Source: Nitrobacter sp. Nb-311A (GTDB taxonomy: Bacteria > Pseudomonadota > Alphaproteobacteria > Rhizobiales > Xanthobacteraceae). From it: a DNA stretch of 32,140 nt. The first letter of the stretch is position 1. Every line of letters begins with the position of its first letter. The stretch is taken from the NCBI RefSeq assembly GCF_000152905.1, contig NZ_CH672423.1, positions 33,477 through 65,616 of the forward strand, read 5' to 3'. This document shows, piece by piece, positions 19,006 through 26,788 of this stretch. A program made the translations under genes and the position numbers. Under the pieces are notes generated by a model. That model had not been told where the DNA came from. It did no database searches and saw only the letters and a program-made list of their open reading frames with translations.

Positions 19006-19752
19006 ATGGCTAAGTCACGCTTGCCCGCGTTCCTGCAGGACTATCCGGGTCTTGGCAGTCTCGGTAACGTGGAAGTGCCGCGACTAAAGCTGCTTCAGGC
19101 TTCATCGCCAGAACTTGCCCAAGCGGAGAACGCAAAAGAAGGTGAGTTCTGGCACAGCCTGCTGGGTCGCAGCATCGGATCGTCCGTTCGCATCTGCCCG
19201 GTTTTTATCAACTGGTGCTTCATCTTGTGGCGTCCGCGGGAGGCCGGCGGCGGAATTCTTGCTCGGGCTGACGATGGCAAGCATTGGATTCCCGCCGATG
19301 CCGAATTTACGGTCAAGCTCAAAAGCGGCGACGAAGTCACTTGGAAGACTGGCCGCACGGTGACGGCATCGGGTCTCAATAAACGGGGCAGCTATAATCC
19401 GAACGATCCCAATTCTCCCCCTGCCGCCACGCGTTTATATTCGGTCGTATGTTCATTTCCGGATCAGCAAAACTGGCCGCCTGCGGTGGTGACTTTACAG
19501 CGGGCGTCGGCCAAGGCGGCAACCAAGCTGATCGATCAATTGAAAGTCCTTCGCGCGCCGTCTTTCGGAGTCATTTTGGAGATGGCTTCGATCAAGGATG
19601 AGTCTCCGTCAGGCGAATTTTATAACTACGCGTTCGAACTGTATGGGCCGGTGGAAGATAAGCCGTTCTACGAGGAGAACTCGCGGCAGTACCGTTTTTT
19701 CATCGAGCACGGCCTCAAGGTGAAAGACCTGGAAGGCGCGCAAGATGATTAG
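19006..19752 (+). CDS. Unassigned soluble protein, possibly phage-derived
   Basis: This 248-residue protein has no membrane segment or signal peptide. I do not recognise its function. Features seen: an opening LPAFLQDYPGLGSLGNVEVP, a KEGEFWHSLLGRSIG segment, VFINWCFILWRPREAGGGIL (a beta-rich core), and a long run with PPAATRLYSVVCSFPDQ and FGVILEMASIKDE. The style is reminiscent of conserved hypothetical proteins in rhizobial prophages, but that is an impression. AGGAG lies eight bases before the ATG. It is divergent from the NXR operon and ends where an interspersed repeat begins. Neighbours give no clear hint of its job. Confidence 0.7.
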   Translation: MAKSRLPAFLQDYPGLGSLGNVEVPRLKLLQASSPELAQAENAKEGEFWHSLLGRSIGSSVRICPVFINWCFILWRPREAGGGILARADDGKHWIPADAEFTVKLKSGDEVTWKTGRTVTASGLNKRGSYNPNDPNSPPAATRLYSVVCSFPDQQNWPPAVVTLQRASAKAATKLIDQLKVLRAPSFGVILEMASIKDESPSGEFYNYAFELYGPVEDKPFYEENSRQYRFFIEHGLKVKDLEGAQDD

Positions 19753-19854
19753 AGCGCTTTCGAGCGAAGAGACACCGGTTCGCGTGAAGAAGGCGCGTCA
19801 AATCAGAATCTGAGAGCCCCGCTTCTGATTCAATCAGACGCGGAAAGGCTCTAG
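19752..19854 (+). repeat. Alphaproteobacterial interspersed palindromic repeat, copy 1
   Basis: A segment of about 103 bases begins AGAGCGCTTTCGAGCGAAG, continues through ACACCGGTTCGCG and ends CGGAAAGGCTCTAG. It includes the small palindrome CTGATTCAATCAG. I recognise the pattern as a repeat common between genes in Bradyrhizobium and Rhodopseudomonas relatives. Its terminal CTAG served as target for the adjacent IS5 element. A related inverted copy lies at 25402-25503. Confidence 0.75.
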
Positions 19855-21130
19855 CAGGCTGTTGAAGAAGTGTCCCGTCTGGCTTTCGGGATGGCTTAAT
19901 CGCCGTTGTGATGAGATTTGGATTGAGCTGTCGAGCAGTTTGGCGTGGCCGTGGGACGGGGGGTCATGCTGGCACCGCCATGAGCTTCGGCAGTCGCACC
20001 AGATTGTAAGCGGCGGCTGCGAAGGTGAAGGCCCATTCGACGCGGTCGCGGCCGCGGAAGCGGGTCTTGTCCTGGCGGGCGACCGTCTTGATCCAGCCGA
20101 AGGCTTCCTCAATGCGCTTGCGGATACGCTGGCTGACGGCATAGCCGCTGTGCCGCGTCGTGCGTCCGTCGATCGCCGAGCTTCGGCCTCTCGTGTTCTG
20201 CGCCACGTGCGGCGTCACCTTCATCGCGCGCAACTCATTGACGAAGTCCTCCGTGTCATAGGCCTTATCAGCGCCAAGTGTGATGGCCAGGGGCCGGTCG
20301 GCGCGAGGTTCGATCATGTGCAACGCCGCCACCCGCTCGGCATGTCCGTCGGCCAGCGTCAGGCAGGCGTCGACCAACAGGCCGTGGCGGTTCTCCATCA
20401 GCCCATGACCCATGAAGCATAGCTTCGCCTCCTTGCCCTTGCCCTTCTTGTAGAGCCTTGCGTCCGGATCGGTGGTCGAGGCATGCGTGTCGTTAGTCCG
20501 CTTCTGGCCGTGGAAGTCGGCTTCGGCATTGCGCCCGACGCCGCCGGCCGGCGGCTCGCCAGAGCCGTCCTTCGGTTTGACGCTCTTCATCGAAGCCCAG
20601 GCCTCGATCAGCGTGCCGTCGACCGAGAAGTGATCTGTCGACAGCAGCTTCTTCACCTTGGGCTGGGCCAGCACCGCACTCAGGAATTTGGCCGCGATGT
20701 CGCCCTCAAGCAGCCGCTCGCGATTCTTCGAGAACACCGAATGGTCCCAGGCTGGATCGTCGACGCCGATGCCCACGAACCAGCGGAACAGAAGGTCGTA
20801 TTCCAGCCGCTCCATAAGCAACCGCTCCGAGCGGATCGAGTAGAACGCCTGCAAGAGCATCGCCCTGAGCAACTTCTCGGGTGGGATCGACGGCCGCCCG
20901 AGTGGCGAGTACAGCGCCGCGAACTCCCGCTCCAAAGCGACAAGCCCTTCGTTCACCGTGACCCGGATGGCGCGAAGCGGGTGGTCGCGTCGAACCCGCG
21001 CCTCCAGATCAACGTAGCTGAACAGCTCGCCAGTCAGATTGTCACCACCGCGCACTCATCATCTCCAAATCGCTTCGGAGCAATAAATCATGCTCACAGC
21101 TCGGCCGCGACTGGCTTTTTCAACAGCCTG
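19855..21130 (-). mobile_element. IS5-family insertion sequence with CTAG duplication
   Basis: Terminal inverted repeats read CAGGCTGTTGAAGAAG at the left end and CAGGCTGTTGAAAAAG inward from the right end, with one mismatch. A CTAG duplication flanks them (19851-19854 and 21131-21134), fitting the YTAR target of the IS5 group. The 1276-bp element looks complete. Its right copy of CTAG supplies the stop codon of the neighbouring transposase frame. Confidence 0.88.
19964..21055 (-). CDS. IS5-family transposase
   Basis: This 363-residue transposase appears intact. An N-terminal DUF772-type region has YSPLGRPSIPPEKLLRAMLL and LEYDLLFRWFVGI. The DDE core follows with STDHFSVDGTLIEAWAS (first Asp), LGADKAYDTEDFV (second Asp) and RIRKRIEEAFGWIKTVA (the catalytic Glu region). 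A KPKDGSGEPPAGGVGRNAE insertion before the core is usual for this group. The ATG at 21055 lies about 75 bases inside the element end. The gene is wholly inside the element bounded by matched inverted repeats. Confidence 0.93.
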   Translation of the reverse strand: MRGGDNLTGELFSYVDLEARVRRDHPLRAIRVTVNEGLVALEREFAALYSPLGRPSIPPEKLLRAMLLQAFYSIRSERLLMERLEYDLLFRWFVGIGVDDPAWDHSVFSKNRERLLEGDIAAKFLSAVLAQPKVKKLLSTDHFSVDGTLIEAWASMKSVKPKDGSGEPPAGGVGRNAEADFHGQKRTNDTHASTTDPDARLYKKGKGKEAKLCFMGHGLMENRHGLLVDACLTLADGHAERVAALHMIEPRADRPLAITLGADKAYDTEDFVNELRAMKVTPHVAQNTRGRSSAIDGRTTRHSGYAVSQRIRKRIEEAFGWIKTVARQDKTRFRGRDRVEWAFTFAAAAYNLVRLPKLMAVPA

Positions 21131-21900
21131 CTAGGTCATCGACTCATTAAATCGCAACCAGATGCGGATTGAGGCGAGCTTGATGGCAGCGAGGAAGTTG
21201 TCGTCACGTTTGTCGTAGCGGGTGGCGACGGCTCGATAATGCTTGATTTTGTTGAAGAACCGTTCGACCAGGTTGCGCTTGCGATAGAGCTGCCTGTTGA
21301 AGCGCAGGGCGACGACGCGATTTGGCATCGGCTTCACATTGGCCGTCGCGCCGCGCGCGGCCAGGGTCTGGCGCAGGGCGTTGGAATCATAGGCTCGATC
21401 GGCCAGCAGCACGTCGCCGCGCTCGACGGTGTCGATCATGTCCTGCGCACTGCGCCCGTCATGGGCCTGGCCTTCGGTGATCTTGAGGCAGATCGGCAGG
21501 CCGCAGGCATCCACCAGCGCGTGGATCTTGGTTGTCAGCCCGCCGCGCGAGCGACCCATGCAACGGGATCTGGTCTGTTTTTTTGACCGTTGGCCGCATG
21601 CTGATGCACGCGGATCGACGAGGAGTCGATCATCTGGATGTCGCCATCATAAGCCTTTGAAACCGCCGACAGAATACGATCCCAAACGCCTGCCTTGCGC
21701 CACCGGTTGAAGCGGTTCACGCAGGTCGTATGCGGGCCGTAGCGCGCCGGAATATCCGCCCACGGCGCACCGGTACGCAGCCGCCAGAAGATCCCGTTCA
21801 GCACCCGCCGGTCATCCACCCGTGCAACGCCGCGCGATTTGTTCGGCAAAAGCGGCTGAATCACAGACCACTCGAAATCCGTCAGATCAAAACGAGCCAT
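21131..21900 (-). CDS. IS5 superfamily (IS427-like) transposase, two frames with -1 frameshift
   Basis: orfA runs from 21900 to 21535 (MARFDLTDFEWSVIQPLLP, FWRLRTGAPWADIPARYG, and the first DDE Asp in IQMIDSSSIRVHQHA). orfB lies in the next frame to 21131 (MGRSRGGLTTKIHALVD, VLLADRAYDSNALR with the second Asp, LVERFFNKIKHYRAVATRYD with the Glu). The frames join at an A7 run on the minus strand (21578-21584). That is a classic slippery site: a -1 shift gives one transposase of about 256 residues, as is normal for IS427-group elements. The stop TAG lies in the CTAG shared with the adjacent IS5 insertion, so the 3' terminus of this element is not resolved. Confidence 0.85.
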
Positions 21901-22261
21901 TCAATCCTCCTCCCTCCGGAGATTGAATCACGCCTCCCGTCCAAACGGAATCCCATTTATGGGTTCGTGACCTAGCTTGACGAGACCGGACGAGCTTTGA
22001 TGCGCTCGTGAGGGGATCGTTCTTTATCGCGGCCACCATCGGCGCCCGACCCCTCATTGGGGCCTGGTATGGCCAACGACGATCATGATAATTCGTTAGT
22101 ATTTTCAATAACTTGCTCATCAGCCGCATCCGTCAGTCATTCCCTCCCCCCGATTTCAATTGACCTCGTGGCCCTACTCGGTACTCTCGAAAAATTGGAG
22201 TACGCGCCGTCTGATTTTGTCACGGATCGTGCCAGTTCTCCCTGTCCGAAGACCCATTGAT
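21901..22261. other. Region between transposase and cyoB; no cyoA
   Basis: About 360 bases. No part reads as the C-terminus of CyoA in any frame, so the usual first gene of a cyo operon is absent here. The region includes the 5' end of the IS427-like element and presumably the cyoB promoter. A short open frame at 22057-22260 has no recognisable feature. Confidence 0.5.
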
Positions 22262-24235
22262 ATGCTCGGTAAGCTGACGATTGACGCCCTGCCCTTTTAT
22301 AGCGGCATCGCCATGGCAGGAGCGCTGACCGTCGCGTGCGGCGCAGCGGGCGTGATCGCCCTCATCACCTGGCTCGGTCAATGGCGCTCTCTGTGGTCCG
22401 AATGGCTGACCAGCCTCGACCACAAGAAGATCGGCATCATGTACGTGATTCTGGCGCTGATCATGTTGGTGCGCGGCGTCGTTGATGCCCTGATGATACG
22501 CACCCAGCAGGCCTTTGCATTCGAACCGCACGGCTATTTGCCGCCGGACCATTTCGATCAGATCTTCACGTCCCATGCCACGATCATGATGTTCTTCGTG
22601 GCGATGCCGTTTGTGCTCGGCCTGTTCAGCATGGTCATCCCGCAGCAGATCGGTGCGCGCCAGGTCGCGTTTCCGTTCATGAACTCGGCGGGCCTGTGGC
22701 TGACAGTATCAGGCGCCGCATTGGTGATGATTTCGCTCGTCGTCGGCAGGTTCTCTGCCGCCTATTGGACCGCCTACCCGCCCCAATCGGGAATGCAGTT
22801 CAGTCCGGACGTCGGCGTCGATTACTGGATCTGGGCAGTCCTGCTCAGCAGCGTCGGCTCGATACTCGCAGGAATCAGTTGTTTCGTCACGATCGTCAAA
22901 CGGCGCGCGCCAGGGATGCGATTGATGATGATGCCGCTGTTCACCTGGACGGCGCTATGCGCCAGCATATTGATAATATTTGCCTATCCCTCCTTGATCG
23001 TTGCCGCTGCGCTGCTTGGTCTCGACCGACATCTTGGCACGCAATTTTTTGCCGGCAGCGACGGAGTCATGAACTACATCAGCCTGTTCTGGATCTGGGG
23101 GCACCCGCACGTTTACATTCTGATTTTACCGGCTTGCGGCATCTATTCGGAAGTCGTGGCAACGTTCTCCCGAAGACGATTGTTCGGCTACGCGTCGCTC
23201 GTCTATTCCATGATCGCCATTACCGCGCTGTCGTTAGTCGTCTGGTTGCACCATTTCTATACGATCGGTTCCGGCGCCGACGTGAACGCCTTCTTCGGCC
23301 GCGCAGCTCCGCTCATTGCCGTGCCGACCATGGTGACAATCGTCTGCTGGTCGCTCACGATTTATCGTGGTCAGGTGCAGTTCTCGGTGCCGATGCTGTT
23401 TACGCTCGGCTTTATCGTCACATTCCTCGTCGGCGGCATCACCGGCTTTTTGTTCGCGGTAATACCGCCGAGCATACACGACACCACTTTTCGGGCGGCA
23501 CATTTCCACAACCTGCTGATCCCCGGCGCGCTGTTCGGCTATTTCGCCGGCTATCAGTATTGGTTCCCAAAGGCGTTCGGCTTTCGCCTCGAGGAAAAGT
23601 GGGGCAGACGGGCCTTCTGGTGCTGGATCGTCGGCTTTTGCCTGGCCTTCATGCCGCTGTACATCCTCGGCTTCATGGGCATGCCGCAGCGCCTCAATCG
23701 CAGCAATGTCGCCGACTGGCAGCCGTATCTTATCATCGCCCAGGCCGGCGTCCTCTTCATCGTATGCGGGGTCGCCTTCCTGGCCGTCCAGATCGCCGTC
23801 AGCATTCGCGACCGCAAAGCGCTTGCAGCCTCAAGCAACGATCCATGGAACGGCCGGACGCTCGAATGGGCGACTGCCTCGCCGCCGGCCGTCTACAACT
23901 TCGCCGCCGTGCCCCGGGTGCAGAGCGTGGATCCGTGGTGGGCCTTGAAGCAGGCAGGAACGGCGGACCATCGGCCCACACGTTTTCATGACATCCTCAT
24001 GCCCGGCAAGAGCGGTGCGGCAATCATGCTTGGCGCGATGTCGTTCGTATTCGCCTTTGCCATGATCTGGCAAATCTGGTGGCTGGCCGCCGCTGGCGGG
24101 CTAGGCATGTTTGCGGCAGTGGTCTCGCAGACATTCCATGATCATGCTGGCCACCGTATCCCCGCAAGCGAAGTTGAGGCGATCGAAAGCCGGCGCGTCC
24201 TCGCGCCCGTGCTCGGACGTGAGGCGCCGACGTGA
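22262..24235 (+). CDS. cyoB: bo3-type haem-copper oxidase subunit I lacking proton-channel residues
   Basis: This 657-residue protein aligns along its whole length with E. coli CyoB (opening MLGKLTIDALPF against MFGKLSLDAVPF, which fixes the start at 22262, downstream of other in-frame starts). Kept: quinol-site R71, D75 and H97; low-spin haem H105; CuB histidines H281, H330, H331; active-site Y285; haem ligands in HFHN (H414, H416). Changed: D-channel Asp135 is Gln134 (GARQVAFPF), Glu286 is His283 (GHPHVYILI), K-channel Lys362 is Thr359 (PTMVTIVCW), and one of the two haem-propionate arginines is Gln (GMPQRLN). It is followed by cyoC with a 4-base overlap. cyoA is missing. Normal O2-driven proton pumping is unlikely; NO reduction or another gas reaction is an inference. 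Confidence 0.9.
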   Translation: MLGKLTIDALPFYSGIAMAGALTVACGAAGVIALITWLGQWRSLWSEWLTSLDHKKIGIMYVILALIMLVRGVVDALMIRTQQAFAFEPHGYLPPDHFDQIFTSHATIMMFFVAMPFVLGLFSMVIPQQIGARQVAFPFMNSAGLWLTVSGAALVMISLVVGRFSAAYWTAYPPQSGMQFSPDVGVDYWIWAVLLSSVGSILAGISCFVTIVKRRAPGMRLMMMPLFTWTALCASILIIFAYPSLIVAAALLGLDRHLGTQFFAGSDGVMNYISLFWIWGHPHVYILILPACGIYSEVVATFSRRRLFGYASLVYSMIAITALSLVVWLHHFYTIGSGADVNAFFGRAAPLIAVPTMVTIVCWSLTIYRGQVQFSVPMLFTLGFIVTFLVGGITGFLFAVIPPSIHDTTFRAAHFHNLLIPGALFGYFAGYQYWFPKAFGFRLEEKWGRRAFWCWIVGFCLAFMPLYILGFMGMPQRLNRSNVADWQPYLIIAQAGVLFIVCGVAFLAVQIAVSIRDRKALAASSNDPWNGRTLEWATASPPAVYNFAAVPRVQSVDPWWALKQAGTADHRPTRFHDILMPGKSGAAIMLGAMSFVFAFAMIWQIWWLAAAGGLGMFAAVVSQTFHDHAGHRIPASEVEAIESRRVLAPVLGREAPT

Positions 24236-24849
24236 CAGATGCCGTCATCACCGCCGATCCGGGCGATGAAGCTGATGCCGACGCAGTCCAACGCGCCATC
24301 GAGGAAAAGATCTACGGCTTTTGGCTCTGCCTGATAAGTGACGCGATCATCTTCGCGCTGCTGTTCGCAATCTTTGTTGTCATGGCGCAGAACACCGCCG
24401 ACGCATCTGCCGGACGCACGTTATTCCAGCTCCCCCGCATCTTCGCAGCAACCGTGCTGTTGCTGGCGAGCAGTGCCACCTTCGGCCTCGCCAGCGTTGC
24501 GATAGCAGCCAGGCAACGCGGGCGCGTGATCGTCTGGCTGGGGATGACCATCATGTTCGGTCTCGGCTTCGTCGCCACGGAGATCACGGAGTTCCACGGC
24601 ATGGCCGTCGCCGATGCCGCCCCGTGGCGAAACGGCTTTCTTTCTGCTTTTTTCGCTCTGGTCGGCACCCACGGGGCTCATGTCAGCTTCGGCCTGGTTT
24701 GGATTGTTTTGCTGGGATGCGAGATCGCATTGCGCGGGCCGACCCCCATCGCCGCCTCGCGCCTTTATCGCCTGGGCTTGTTCTGGCATTTCCTCATTAT
24801 TGTCTGGATCAACATTTTCTCATTCGTTTACCTGCCGAGGCTTCTGTAA
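24232..24849 (+). CDS. cyoC: bo3-type oxidase subunit III
   Basis: This 205-residue membrane protein matches CyoC, with five hydrophobic helices. Conserved parts include KIYGFWLCLISDAIIFALLF, FVATEITEFHGMA, and the strongly kept GFLSAFFALVGTHGAHV followed by LFWHFLIIVWINIFSFVYL. The start is a GTG (24232) overlapping the stop of cyoB in GTGA, so the two are translationally coupled. Subunit III stabilises the catalytic subunit. Unlike cyoB it shows no obvious loss of conserved residues, which suggests the complex is still assembled. Confidence 0.92.
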   Translation: MTDAVITADPGDEADADAVQRAIEEKIYGFWLCLISDAIIFALLFAIFVVMAQNTADASAGRTLFQLPRIFAATVLLLASSATFGLASVAIAARQRGRVIVWLGMTIMFGLGFVATEITEFHGMAVADAAPWRNGFLSAFFALVGTHGAHVSFGLVWIVLLGCEIALRGPTPIAASRLYRLGLFWHFLIIVWINIFSFVYLPRLL

Positions 24850-24906
24850 CATGGCGGCGGCGCCGCAATCGCCTGAAAGATCGAACGTCTGCACCACGGG
24901 GATATC

Positions 24907-25215
24907 ATGCTGAAATCGTACCTCGTCGGCGTGCTTCTGGCGTCGGTGCTGACCGCGATTCCATTCGGCTTCGTCGCCACCCGCACACTACCTCCGGGAC
25001 AAACCTTGATCGTCATCGGCGTCGCTGCGGTTGCCCAGGTCGTTGTCCACTTGCGGTACTTCCTGCGTCTTGATCTGAAGTCACGGTCGCAAGACAAATT
25101 CATCGCGCTGTGCTTCGCCGCCACCGTGCTCTTCATCCTCGTCGGCGGCACGCTCTGGATCATGTTTGATCGCTTACCGTACCGCGTAGTCGGTGACGCC
25201 ACCACGATATCTTAA
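24907..25215 (+). CDS. cyoD: bo3-type oxidase subunit IV
   Basis: This 102-residue protein has three membrane helices and matches CyoD, the small subunit of cytochrome bo3. Shared features: SYLVGVLLASVLTAIPF at the N-terminus, AAVAQVVVHLRYFLRLD in the middle helix, and a final LVGGTLWIMFDRLPY. The subunit is thought to assist assembly around CuB. It starts at ATG 24907 with a GGGG-rich upstream stretch, 57 bases after cyoC. No cyoE haem-O synthase follows; ctaB on the other strand may provide haem O. Confidence 0.9.
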   Translation: MLKSYLVGVLLASVLTAIPFGFVATRTLPPGQTLIVIGVAAVAQVVVHLRYFLRLDLKSRSQDKFIALCFAATVLFILVGGTLWIMFDRLPYRVVGDATTIS

Positions 25216-25401
25216 AGACCGGCAAAACTGATGGCGATAGGAGCGCGGGTCCCTTGCCTTTGATTGCGATTCCTCTCGATCGTTGTGATCGCGAATGCGG
25301 GCACGGACCGCAGGCATGAATGGCCATTGTCCACGATGCAATCATTCCTGATGAACTGTCGGCGGGCGGCAAAACGCTGATGCCGCTGGACGACGACGGT
25401 A
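25216..25401. other. Convergent intergenic region after cyoD
   Basis: The gap between cyoD (plus) and surf1 (minus) totals 318 bases including the repeat that follows. The ORF spanning 25320-25508 crosses the repeat and is not convincing. No clear terminator was found. Confidence 0.4.
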
Positions 25402-25503
25402 AGGCGATTTCAGATTTGATGGACTCAAAGCCGGGGCCTCAGCTTTGTGTTTTGAAGCGTTTTCTACCGCGAACCGGTGTCCACTTCGCTCGAAAACACG
25501 CTG
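25402..25503 (-). repeat. Alphaproteobacterial interspersed repeat, copy 2 (inverted)
   Basis: The reverse complement reads GCGTGTTTTCGAGCGAAGTG, ACACCGGTTCGCG, then AAAACGCTTCAAAACA. It aligns along about 100 bases with the copy at 19752-19854, but in opposite orientation and more diverged in its 3' half. It lies between the convergent cyoD and surf1 genes. Confidence 0.65.
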
Positions 25504-25533
25504 CATGAGTGGCGAATCGGGAAAAATCGCGAG

Positions 25534-26292
25534 CTACATCGCGCGACGCTGGCTGCGCCACCAAAAGCCAAAGGTGAAAAGCACCGCTGCGGCAAGACCG
25601 AACCAGGTAATGGCGTATTGAAGGTGATCATCCTTCAAATGCACATCGAGCGGGCCAGGCTTCGGAACGCCGTCCGCAGGCACCGGCGTCTCAAGGTCGA
25701 TGTAGAACGGTGCAACGTTTCCCCAGCCGAGAGCCTGCGCCATCGCGCCTATGTCGCGCGAAAACCACAGCCGCTTGCCGCGATTGGGAGACGGAGTCAG
25801 AATACCAGCTTCTTCCGGAAAGCGTAAATAGCCTGTCATTGCGACAAGCTGGCCCGTCACCAACGGTTTCACAGCACGATTCTGCTGGTTGCGATCCTGC
25901 TTGGTGTTTCGCACAAAGCCCGCATTAACAACGAGCACACGACCATCGGGCAGACGCGCGGGCAGAAATGCCCACGTACCGAGTCCAACATCCGGACGCA
26001 CTGCCGAACCGGAGCTGTAAACCATCGCGTCGGATTCCGCCTCGTAGGTCGCCGAAAAACTCACCCGGCGAAACTCATCCCCGGTCGACGATAATGTCGG
26101 CCACTCTGCCGGCGGGGGCAAGGCGACGGGCGCGGCTGTCAATCGCTCGGTGAGCGCAGCAATCAGCACGTGCTTCTCGGCGCCACGCCGCAACTGCCAG
26201 ACGCCAAGGCCGATGAGCACGGCGACCATGGCCAGCGCAACAAGGCCAAGGCCGAGTCCTCCGCTGCTGCGGTGACGGCGGGGAGCGCTCAT
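25534..26292 (-). CDS. surf1: SURF1-family cytochrome oxidase assembly protein
   Basis: This 252-residue protein is anchored by one helix at each end (residues about 13-32 and 228-246). The N-terminal helix is followed by the SURF1 motif GLGVWQLRRGAEKH. The C-terminal helix is preceded by HLQYAITWFGLAAA, also typical. Conserved internal parts include GTWAFLPARLPDGRVLVVNAG. SURF1 helps insert haem a into subunit I of aa3 oxidase. Its ATG overlaps the DUF983 stop by four bases (ATGA), so it belongs to the cta operon and not to the nearby cyo genes. Confidence 0.92.
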   Translation of the reverse strand: MSAPRRHRSSGGLGLGLVALAMVAVLIGLGVWQLRRGAEKHVLIAALTERLTAAPVALPPPAEWPTLSSTGDEFRRVSFSATYEAESDAMVYSSGSAVRPDVGLGTWAFLPARLPDGRVLVVNAGFVRNTKQDRNQQNRAVKPLVTGQLVAMTGYLRFPEEAGILTPSPNRGKRLWFSRDIGAMAQALGWGNVAPFYIDLETPVPADGVPKPGPLDVHLKDDHLQYAITWFGLAAAVLFTFGFWWRSQRRAM

Positions 26293-26681
26293 GGATGATT
26301 ACGAGAGACTAATCGCCCCTCAGCAGCCTTGTGATGGAACTGGAGGCTGATCAGAAGCGATTTCATGGCGCGCAAGGGCCAAAGGGTGACCGCGAGGACG
26401 AGTGGGATCCAGAGAGCTGCGTGGAGCCAGAGGGGTGGCTGATATTTGACTTCGACGATGAGGGCGGCGGCGACGACGATGAATCCTGCGATGAGGATGA
26501 TGAACACAGCGGGTCCATCGCCGGCATCGATGAAGGCGTAGTCCAGTTCGCATCGATCGCAGGAGGGCCTCAGGGTCAGGAATCCGGAGAAGAGTTTTCC
26601 CTTGCCGCAGCGCGGGCATTTGGAAGCGATTCCGCGCAGGATTGTCTGGGAGAGTGTTGGCCGGGCATGGAAGCTGGACAT
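26289..26681 (-). CDS. DUF983 small zinc-ribbon membrane protein
   Basis: This 130-residue protein has a zinc-ribbon-like head with CPRCGKGKLF and SCDRCELDY, then two membrane helices (about 60-80 and 85-105, with AVFIILIAGFIVVAAALIVEV). This is the DUF983 pattern. In alphaproteobacteria it is found in the cytochrome aa3 operon next to ctaE and surf1, as here; its exact role in assembly is not known to me. The start MSSFHARPTLSQ at 26681 is chosen over an upstream extension that would cross the hairpin behind ctaE. Confidence 0.85.
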   Translation of the reverse strand: MSSFHARPTLSQTILRGIASKCPRCGKGKLFSGFLTLRPSCDRCELDYAFIDAGDGPAVFIILIAGFIVVAAALIVEVKYQPPLWLHAALWIPLVLAVTLWPLRAMKSLLISLQFHHKAAEGRLVSRNHP

Positions 26682-26690
26682 TGGTATTCT

Positions 26691-26760
26691 CCGAAAGAGA
26701 CGTTGTCCGAAAGAGACGTTGTCCGAAAGAGAAAGGGCGGCCCGGCGGCCGCCCTTGTTG
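26691..26760 (-). terminator. Hairpin and 16-bp tandem repeat between ctaE and DUF983
   Basis: GGGCGGC and GCCGCCC near 26735-26754 form a strong stem, followed on the minus strand by CCCTTTCTCTTT. This resembles an intrinsic terminator or attenuator behind ctaE. Directly beside it the unit CCGAAAGAGACGTTGT is repeated about 2.6 times (26691-26731), ending ten bases before the DUF983 start. Confidence 0.6.
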
Positions 26761-26788
26761 GTGATGGTGTTGATCGTGCGGGTCCCGG

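Noticed and set aside
21535-21900. The two-frame IS427-like transposase as a pseudogene
   Set aside because: The A7 slippery run and overlapping frames are the normal expression mode of this group, and all catalytic acids are present across the two frames.
22696-23991. A 431-codon second frame inside cyoB
   Set aside because: An Arg-rich +1 shadow of cyoB with no hydrophobic helices or motifs.
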